Shown here one piece after another: positions 55,195 to 64,000 of a DNA stretch of 64,000 bases. The translations under genes and the position numbers were made by a program. This stretch comes from Sipunculus nudus (taxonomy: Eukaryota > Annelida > Sipuncula > Golfingiida > Sipunculidae), in NCBI GenBank assembly GCA_026874595.1, contig CM049311.1, forward strand, positions 52,577,676-52,641,675. The letters run 5' to 3'. The notes under the pieces are model-generated. The model did no database searches. It saw only the letters and a list, made by a program, of their open reading frames with translations, and was not told the origin of the DNA. The stretch's first letter is position 1. Each line of letters opens with the position of its first letter.

Positions 55195-55749
55195 TTAAGC
55201 CCGAATTTTTTTTTTTTCAAAATGATTAAAAGTTTCGAGAAGCCGTTTTCCTGACACCAGTTCAGCAACAAAACAAGTGGTATCGTCTGCCAACTGTGAA
55301 AGTTTAATTTCCAAATTACCGAAAGTAACCCCTCTAATTGACTTGTCGTTTTGGATATTAATCGACAATGATTCAAGTGCGAAAACAAATAGAAAGGGCG
55401 ACAATGGATATCCTTGTCGAACTCCCCGCTTTATTAGAAATCGATCTGACATAAAACCATTGTTCATTACACAACTACTTATGTCCGTATAGAGAACCTT
55501 AATCCATTCCTGATAGTAACTGGGTATATTATATTCATTTAATGTTTGCCATAAGAAATCCCATTCTAAGGTGTCAAAAGCCTTTTCTAGATCGACCAGG
55601 ATTAGTATATTTGGAATTTTATGTATAGAGGATAAGTTTATAACATCTTGTATTATTCTAACATTTACACCAATATATCGGCCTGGCACGAAACCTGTTT
55701 GGTTTGGTTGGAAAAGGTGAGATAAATATGGTTTCAGCCTGTTTGACAA
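55195..55749 (-). pseudogene. LINE reverse transcriptase domain (partial)
   Basis: 184 open codons cover the RT fingers and palm: NQTGFVPGRYIGVNVR, LVDLEKAFDTLEWDFLW (catalytic Asp), GVRQGYPLSPFLF and LADDTT (catalytic Asp pair, with Leu in place of the usual Tyr or Phe). The frame ends soon after in a Lys-rich run. The thumb continues in another frame to 55,067, where transposon 3 interrupts it. RT copies LINE RNA into the genome. This copy is not intact. Confidence 0.9.
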
Positions 55750-56337
55750 AGCTTTAGCTATTATTTTATAATCAATTGGGAGAAGTGAAATTCGCCGCCA
55801 ATTTTTTATTAAATTTTTGTTTTTATCTTTTTTTGGAATTAAAGATATTAGACCCCTTTTTTGTTCTACTGAAAGCGACTCAACTCTGAATGAATAATTT
55901 ATACACTGTAAGAATTAATCCGATATACTATCCCAGAAAAATAAATAAAATTCAGATGTGAAACCATCGAGTCCAGGGCTTTTCCCCCGGCTTGAATTCT
56001 TTTAATGCACGGTGGCATTCTGCAAGTGTAAGCGGTTTTATCAGCTGTTCTGTATCTGGAACGTTCATTTTTGGAGTATTCGGTTGGTTAAAGAACACAC
56101 ATTTTATTGTTCTATGTGAATTAGTTCTTTTGGATTTATAGAGGTCCCGGTAAAAATCATGGCATACTTCTAATATTTTTGTCTGGTCACTAATAAGATT
56201 TCCGTCTTTTTCAAGCGTCGAAAAGCTTTTACTATTATAATTTCTTTTTTCTAAAGAGAAGAAGTAACTCGTATTTTTTTCACCCTTTTCGTACCACTTT
56301 TGTTTAGAACGGAGTATAACACCCCTGGTTTTTGCAT

Positions 56338-56625
56338 CTAAATTTCATCTAAACGAGTTTTAACTTCTTTTAATTTGCCAAGGGATATTTCATCTTCAGG
56401 ATTTTTGTTTGTTATTTCAAATGATTTTTCAAATTCTTTCTTAAGTATTTCTTCCTCTCTTTTCTTGCGCTTTTTTCTCCGTTTTGAATATTGGATTGTA
56501 TACCCCTGGATTTCGCACTTAACTGTGTACCACACTGTATGTTTATTTTCCACGTCATTATATTTGGTTTTCAGATTACATAAAAGAGATTTTATTAAAT
56601 GTACATATTCATCTTCTAATAACAA
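56338..56625 (-). pseudogene. LINE linker between endonuclease and RT
   Basis: A basic segment with KCEIQGYTIQYSKRRKKRKK followed by an acidic helix matches the region after the endonuclease in L1-like elements. It is separated from the endonuclease frame by a stop. Confidence 0.7.
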
Positions 56626-56640
56626 TTCATTATTAAATTT

Positions 56641-57378
56641 CTAATAGCTTGGGCCTCTTTTCTTTTGTAAGTTTGATTGAAACGTCACCGTTATTAAGCA
56701 GTGATCTGAGATTGTGGACGCTTTGATTTCGGAAGATTTTAGAGAGGGGAGTAATGTTTCTGATATTATCCAATAGTCTAATCTCGAAGCAACCCATGGA
56801 TTTTGCTGGACTCGTGTATATAAACTTTTTGTAGGGTTCATCGATCTCCAGGCATCAACAAGAGAAAAGCTTTTACACATATCCTGTATTTTAATCCCTG
56901 AAGGACTTATCATTTCGCTTCGCCCGCCTTTCTTGTCTAATGCTGGATCAAGTATAATATTAAAGTCTCCCCCGAGTATGATTGTATTATCAATGTACGG
57001 AGTTATGTATGTTCTTAAGGTATCTATCACAGCAACTTGATCCTTCAGGTGGTCTAGTATGAAATTCTCTTCATCAATGACACAATCGATTAGTAATATC
57101 CGACCAGAAGGGTCTTTCTGTGATGTGTTTATAGTAGGTTTAAGATCGTTGGTCCACAAAATTGCAACTCCTTTACTTTTATTTGATCCATGCGCAAATT
57201 CGATTTTACTACTCCATTCTTGTGACCAAATTGATTCATCATTAGATATACTATGAGTTTCCTGTAAAACTGTTACTGTCTTTTTATAATCTCTTAAATA
57301 TGTAAATATTTTCCGCCTTTTGAAATAATTTTTCATTCCTCTTACATTAAGACTGTTAACTTGGAAATTGAATGACAT
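56641..57378 (-). pseudogene. LINE endonuclease domain
   Basis: The first 245 codons of the LINE polyprotein encode an AP-like endonuclease, which nicks target DNA for target-primed reverse transcription. Expected catalytic motifs are all visible in order: NSLNVRG, LQETHS, GGDFNIILD, SRLDYWIIS and ISDHCLITV. The open frame stops directly after TFQSNLQKKRGPSY, earlier than in an intact element, because of a stop before the linker segment. Inactive as part of a full polyprotein. Confidence 0.88.
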
Positions 57379-57411
57379 GATAATTCGGGGTATTTATTTG
57401 TATTTTTTTAT

Positions 57412-60400
57412 AGCCCCGGCCGTTTCTGAGATTGTCATTTTAGTATACTTTTTTGGTCAGATGACTATGTATAACTTCCTGTAACTCGGCCAAAATTCAC
57501 CGAACTTAAACCTTTCGAACAAACTTGAGAGAGAGGGTATAAAAGATTATTGATGTGAATATTAAAGAATTTGGCTTGACCGTTTTGGAGGAGAAGATTT
57601 TTAAAGTTTTTTTCAGCTTTTTCTATATAAAATCTAAGAAAATGTTTTTCAGATGTCTAATTTTGTGCATTAAATTTCATGATGCTAGCTCCAGTCGTTT
57701 TCGAAATAGTATGGGTTAACGTACAGACGACGGACGTCCCTACGCCATCGCATTAAATAGCTCACAGGTTCGTTAAAAATTACTACAGATGCATAACGAA
57801 TGCAAAATTGAAATACAGATACATCTCACTGATGGCAAAATCTTGAATTAAGTTGAGTTTGGATACCAATTATTATAATCCATGTACAGCCGTCTTTATA
57901 TACCCACAGAGAGCTGTATACCTGTGATTGTAAACATTGCCTGGCATGAGGAATATCCAAAATCATAAATCTACATTTTTTAAAAGCTTTCAAAAAAATT
58001 CTTGTCAATATTAACCATAGATAACCTGAAATCTAAATGTCTAGAGTCTTGATGTAACAGATGCTGATAAACTGGTGCCAGGCTAGAGGTATCTGCTTCA
58101 CACAGCTAACATATATGTTAAAATGACTCAATTCAATCTTTATAATTCAGTCAATATTCATTCTTTGGAACCATAAAAGACAATTATTATAAGAATTATT
58201 CAGGGAATTATTCTTGTAAAATATTAAACAAATTAGCCTCAGTTGCGTCAGTCAAAAACGTTTTGCAGGTTTATAACTCATATGGGAAAATACAGCAAAA
58301 TGGCTAAGTTAAGCTTCCCATAACTCAGCCAAAAACCACTGAACCAAAACCATGTGAACAAACTTGAATTATCAACATCTAAGGATAATTTATGTGTAAG
58401 ATTTAAGAATTTGGCTCAGTGGTTTTTGAGAAGAAGATCTTTGTAGCCACTGAGCTAAAATGGGCTGTTATGGCATATGACTAAATTCAGCTTCCCATAA
58501 CTCAGCCAAAAGTCACTGAACTGAGACCATTTGAACAAACTACCCTAGGATCATTTCTGTGCGATTTTAAACAATGTAGCCATAAACAGTTTCAGAGAAG
58601 AAGTCTTTTGTAGCTGTCAGTCTGATACGGGCACTGATGACCCCTGTACAAAAAGGAAGATGCAGGTGGCGCCGACAATACCTCAATTTCAGATATGACT
58701 CTTTTGTGGCCAACATTGGCATAAAATTTGGTGATGATAGCTCCAGCCGTTTCTGAGATTGTAATTTAGTATGCTTTTTTGGACAGATGATTAAGTTCAA
58801 CTTCCTGTAACTCGGCCAAAAAACACCCAACTTAAAAAATTCGAACAAACTTGAGAGAGATTATTCCAGGAATCATTTCTGTGAAATATTGGACAATTTG
58901 GCTGAACAGTTTCGGAGAAAAGATTTTTAAATTTTTTTTAGCTTTTTCTCTGTAAAATCTAAAAAATTGCTGCTACCCAAAATATAAGAAAATCCGATGG
59001 AGTTTTTTAGATGACAATTTTTTTGCATAAAATTTCGTGATGCTAACTCTTGCCGTTTTCAAGAAGTATGGGTTAACGTACAGACGACGGAAGACTGACG
59101 ACGACACACCATTGCATAAGCTCACAGGTTCGCTAAATATAGGTGTAGTACACAGGTAGCTAGGTAGCAAGTGTGCATTAATATTACAGGTTGCATGTGT
59201 ATAATAGATCTGTAAAAATTTAAGGATTTGTAACTATTTTTGTTCTATTGAAGTGTTTTGATTGCAAAGATCATATCGCACCTGTGCCAGATTGTTTCCT
59301 GACTTGCATCTATTTTTAAAAATGTTTCTGTGCCTGTACCTTTTTTGATTGAATAAAATTTCTTTAAAAAAAGTTCAGTGTTCTATTATATTTAGTATCT
59401 GAGCAAAAAAAAAAAGAAATTTAAAGACGATACTGTTACCATGATTGTTTACTACGTGTATTTACTGGGGGCTTTTTAAAGTACTATTTTCATGCACTAC
59501 CACTAGTACCGCCCTGTTTAACATGTCCTGCTTTACTAGAAAACTCTTCAGTGGTTTCAGAGATTCCGTCGATGAGTCTTTATCTATGAGAGACAGGATC
59601 AATTAATAATTTCCAGTTCTTACTGATACAGGATTATCATTTTTTATCATACAGGATTATCAGATTTTTGGCCACAGACCATATGTACTCCATCTCACTG
59701 CTTTGTTTCGGCTTTTATGAAGCAATAAGACTTCTGATTTTCCCTCTCATTATCTTTTAAGTTGATATTATGAATAGATAAATCACACATTAATTACAGG
59801 TAGGCGAGTGAATCACCTGCACGCAATGTAGAGTAGGCCACATTCAAGGCTGAGGTCCGGGGGTCAGCTATATGTACTATAGGATTTATAAAACATCTTA
59901 CCTTGTATCAAATAGTGTCAAATAATATGATTTATAGTAATTTTCAGGGAATTCTAAGGCAAATACTTGTCGCATAATTCTGTTGAATACACAGGTTGGC
60001 TAAAAACAAAATCTTTTTTTTTTGGGGAGGGGGGGGGGGGAGGGGGAGCCACCGATTAGCTGCTTACATTACAACACACTTTCCATCATTAACAGCTCCA
60101 GCTATGGTTTTATAATGTTTATGTTTATAAGTATTGATAATTATAAAATAATTGTATTTGAATGTTGAATTATCTTTATTAATCTTTACTTTTGTTGCTC
60201 ATTGTCTTATACTAGTATACTGATTCAAAGATCAAGTCTCTTTTGCAAACGTTGCATAATTCATCAAAAATGTAAAGCTCATTTAAACAAACAAGTATAC
60301 AGTCAGGCGTCTTAAGTACACAATAAGTATTATTAAAAGGTTATTTGAACATAGTTTCTTCCTTGTTAAGCATTTTTCATTGAACTGGGGCTCAGTAATG

Positions 60401-63400
60401 TGGTTACGTTCTCATCTTTACACTTAGATGTGATCAAAGGTATAATTTACACATATGTAGTAACAACTGTGTCAAATCAATTAATAAAAAAATTGTTGTG
60501 AAATGCCCTGGTTCAGGATTAGCCTGTACGCTGCCCAACCAATATGGCAGCTGAAGAATGCGCAAATCCACATCATGCTCAGGAATAAGATGATGATGAA
60601 CAAGACAGATTCAGTGTTATTGTCATCTGCTATGACAATAATTACAGTAAACACAATAACCTGTCAACCTGTCCAAAATACCACGCATCTCATTTTAAAT
60701 GGGTTAGGTAAAACTTTGTCAAAACTTATTATTTATGGTTAAAAAAGGACCATATTTTATTTTATTTTTTCCTATCAGCATAAACAATTTTATGAGAAAG
60801 TTTGGAAGTTTGAGCGACCATTTTACGTTTAAAGGGACAACATAATAAAAATGAGACTTTTTTTATTCGATTTAACAATATTTTTCCTAAAATTGTCTTT
60901 AATATTTTTTTATAATTGTTCTAGGTATCACAGGTTGAGACATGTTATCATTAGAACCTTCTATTTTCTATTTATACAAAGTATATAGTATATTAAAGTC
61001 TTCTCCTGTAAATCCACAAGAAAACTGCCTACATTCCAAAATACCTCGCAGCCCATTTTAAATCATTTAGGTAACATTAGGCCAAAAAAAATAAAAGGGA
61101 TGGTTCTCAGGCACCGCCCGCATCAATTTAAAACCCCCGCATTTTTATTTTGATTTTCAATAGGAACTTACCAATTTTGTGCTGCAACCGCTCGGACAAT
61201 TCTTTCAAGGAGATAAAATTATAAAGTTTCCTTTTTTTTATGTAGGGCTTTTCCTTGTTTAGCAAAATAAATCTCTTATTATCATGCTTTTCCCTAATCA
61301 TGTCATTTTTATCAAAACTAAAAAAATAAAAAAAAAAATTAAAAAAATTAAAAATAAAAAAACCGCCCGCCCGCATTGATTTCTGAAAAAAAGTGCCTGA
61401 GAACCATACCTTTTTTTTATTTTGGCCTCAGACCTAATCAGTGATTATATACAGTATAAATAGGTCCAGAATATATATTTTTTTCTATCAGCATGTATAA
61501 TTTTATCGTAAAGTTTGAAAGTCTGAGCAACTTTTTTTCAAGTTTAATAGAAAACATACTAAAATTCTCGATTTTTTTTTATTGGACCTGACATTTTTAT
61601 TTCCCAGAAATATGATATAAATCACATATACATGCCGGATGTTACATAATGATAGACCCTTAAATGCTCTTTTCAGATTTTTTCATCATTATAAAGATTG
61701 GTTTATTAGAAGGCAAGATATATACAAGTTATTTAAGTTATCCCCACCCCTTATCATTTTCCGGCTCTAATGGTCAAACATCGGCTACAAAACGGTCAGC
61801 AGCATAAAACTAATACCACAATTTGACAGTACTACCCCATAGCAGTGCTGTAGAGGTGTCAGGCTACCATTATATAATGTCAGACCATGGCTGTGTGATG
61901 AGTTGAACGACGACCCTTTATTCGAAGCAACCTTTTTTCAAGGGTTCAGACAAAATCTTGCGGCCTGGACCCACTCACCACTTTTCCGGACCTGGGGACC
62001 TTTATTTAAGGGTTTTCCTTAGTCCTCCTGGGTTGGACTCCCCCTTTTACTTAATCCTGGATCCGTTCCATGGAATCCTTGTAAACAATTTCATATTTAA
62101 GGACTTATCTGAGGAGATGTGACCACTTCGGATCACAAAACATGGGAAATCAGAAAATTTTGTGATTCTGTGGAAACAGCAGTTTGAAAATAATTCAACA
62201 TATTATTCCCCTACCTCAAATTAATCCTTGTATATGTTTTGAAAGCAAAAGTGTTCTTATTTACAGGCTTTCCTGGAGGAAAATGGAAAAGACCATTTAT
62301 GATCACATAATGTAGTTCGAGGTGGCACCATCTGCAGGATAAAATCACGTGATAAAATCACATGATAATTGATCCCGGGGGGGGGGGGGGGCAAACAGAC
62401 GGACACAATTTTAGCAGAAATAAAATGCTTATAAATAACAATTTTCATTGCAAATTATTGGTGACTTTGACATTTTTCGACTGGATATAGTCCGTGTGTT
62501 CATTTTAAAAGGGCCTCTTCCGAATAACCAACATCTATTAACTTAAGGCAATTCAGTAAACCTTTTATGCAGAAAATGTTGGTCCATGTATACACACAGA
62601 ATTTTTAGCGAACCTGTGAGCTTATGCGATGGCGCAGCGTCGTCCGTCCGCCGTCCAGGGCTGTCTTTCCGCCGTCCAGGGCTGTAAGTCAGAAACCATC
62701 GGAGCTAGCAGCTCCAAATTCCGTGTAAGAATTAGTCACATGTGAAACTTGGTGCCCTGGAGCTTATTATTGGGTATCTGCAATAATTTAGTTTTTATAG
62801 AGAAAAGGCTTAAAAATCTTTAAAAATCTTCTTCTCTGAAACTGTCCAGCCAAATTGTCCAATATTTTACCGAAATGTTCTTTGGAACAATCTCTCTCAA
62901 GTTTGTTCGAATTGTTTCAGTTCGATGATTTTTGACCGAGTTACAGGAAGTTGAACTTAGTCATCTGTACAAAAACCATACTAAACTTAAAATCTCAGAA
63001 ACAGCTGGAGCTGTCATCACCAAATTTTATGCCAATGTTTCTACCACGAGTCACATCTGAAATTGAGGTGTTGGTGGAGCCACCTGTATTGATCTGTTTT
63101 TTACAAGCAAATGGTAGGGTTCTGCCAGTTTTATAAGAATAGATTGGGTAAATGCAGCTTTAAAAAAGCAGTGTAGCCAATTTAAAAAGGCTTTCTGTGT
63201 TTGAAAACAGATTTGACCACGTGCCCAGTTTCAGTAGCCAAGTCAAGAGGTCACTCAGTACAACCAGGTGGGGTGCAGGCATCACCATGGCAACTGACCT
63301 GACACATCGTCTAGACACAGAATGCCCAGATTAGAATTATTGGAACTATATCTTTCAACTGTTTGAAAAAACTTGGTTTGCATTTTTAGCGAATCTGTGA

Positions 63401-64000
63401 GGTTATGCAATGGTGTGGCGTCGTCAGTCTTCCGTCGTCCGTCATAGCTATCTCAAAAAGGGCAGGAGCTAGCATCACCAAAGTTTTTGCAAAAAAATTG
63501 TCATCTTAAAAATTCTATCGAATTTTGCTTACTTCTTGGCTAACTGCATTTTCTTAGATTTTTTAGGGAAGAATCTAAAAAACATTAAAAATGTTCTTCT
63601 CCGAAACCATGCTGCCAAATTGTCCGTTCATCTGTTCCAGTAATCCTCCCTGGTGAAAAGAACATATCCGAAATATCCTGACTGATACATCCTCGTTGTA
63701 TCTGCCAAAACAGAGATTTTCGGATACTTTGTTTTCAGTCGGACGCCGCCGCCGGCCACTTAGGTTTCCGAAGAACTCCTCCGTAACCACTAGGCACAAT
63801 TTTTTTTAAATTCGGAATTGTGATCCGGTCAAATGTGAACTGCTGCGCCCTCATTTTTGGTTGACCTCTGTACTTTCCTCTCTGCCTAGCGTCTATTTGT
63901 GCGTCTGTTTCCACACATAAACCCACATATCTCGGGAACCGTTTGACCAATCAGGCTAAAATGTAGCCCTTTGATAGCTTTATAACATACACTAAAAATG
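57412..64000 (-). repeat. Giant inverted repeat, right arm
   Basis: Reverse complement of 38,518-45,121. The inner end is TAGCCCCGGCCGTTTCTGAG at 57,412, the mirror of CCGGGGCTA at 45,113-45,121. The LINE 5' end abuts this boundary. The arm is cut by the window end. Confidence 0.95.
61080..61425. mobile_element. MITE, mirror copy in right arm
   Basis: Right-arm counterpart of 41,128-41,455, with GGTTCTCAGGCACCGCCCGC at one end and GTGCCTGAGAACCATACC at the other. Its A/T runs differ in length from the left copy. Confidence 0.75.

Larger units (their letters stand above)
51090..57398 (-). mobile_element. L1/Tx1-like LINE, broken, split by transposon 3
   Basis: Read on the minus strand from 57,398: AP-endonuclease (57,378-56,641), a basic linker (56,625-56,338), a frameshifted spacer, reverse transcriptase (55,749-55,195), post-RT region and a C-terminal CCHC-type knuckle (about 51,660-51,600). 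The frame is broken by stops and shifts in several places and a 2.4 kb transposon lies at 52,693-55,066. NQTGFVPGR, GVRQGYPLSP and ADDTT are typical of the L1-Tx1 side of the LINE tree. The 3' end may be the TATG-rich patch at 51,090-51,150. The 5' end abuts the inner border of the giant inverted repeat. Confidence 0.88.

Overview
The window is eukaryotic nuclear DNA: AT-rich, with spliced genes, AATAAA polyadenylation signals and a very heavy load of dispersed repeats. The gene content (an EED orthologue and a spiralian-like TALE homeobox gene) and the repeat types (tails reading CCCATGGGTCCCTTGTT, starts reading TTTTTAGCGAACCTGTGAG) point to a lophotrochozoan, most likely a bivalve or related mollusc. 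The species cannot be fixed from sequence alone.

Layout. 1-19,750 is the 3' half of the Polycomb gene eed on the + strand: six coding exons from 2,480 to the stop at 19,566, poly(A) signal at 19,741. Earlier exons lie upstream of the window. The ~11 kb intron between exons 4 and 5 of this set holds a complete, single-exon TALE homeobox gene on the same strand (13,018-14,184, 388 aa) with its own TATA box, start region and poly(A) signal, plus a 2.1 kb satellite of 51-bp units. Two eed splice sites are embedded in tandem repeats that copy the splice site itself (donor at 2,572, acceptor at 17,026).

19,750-37,500 has no recognisable host gene. It holds a 68-bp satellite, several copies of a hairpin-starting repeat family, and a long direct duplication (23.4-25.0 kb and 32.3-33.9 kb). 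A 5.7 kb DNA transposon (26,138-31,870) sits in one repeat copy, and a neighbouring uninterrupted copy acts as the empty-site control.

37,500-64,000 is dominated by a giant inverted repeat (38,518-45,121 against 57,412-64,000, about 6.6 kb arms, still matching at the window end). Its 12.3 kb spacer contains a second DNA transposon (46,680-50,912) and a broken antisense L1/Tx1-like LINE (57,398 down to about 51,090), itself split by a third DNA transposon (52,693-55,066).

The three DNA transposons share a plan: ends beginning CACT, 2-bp target duplications (CA, TA, TT), dense arrays of a short palindromic motif near the ends, no recognisable transposase, and an internal gene-like module that finishes with a stop codon and AATAAA. 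They look like non-autonomous CMC (CACTA/EnSpm-Mirage-Chapaev) elements. Together they are the most unusual system here. The splice-site-derived repeats in eed, the nested homeobox gene and the giant inverted repeat are the other main points.
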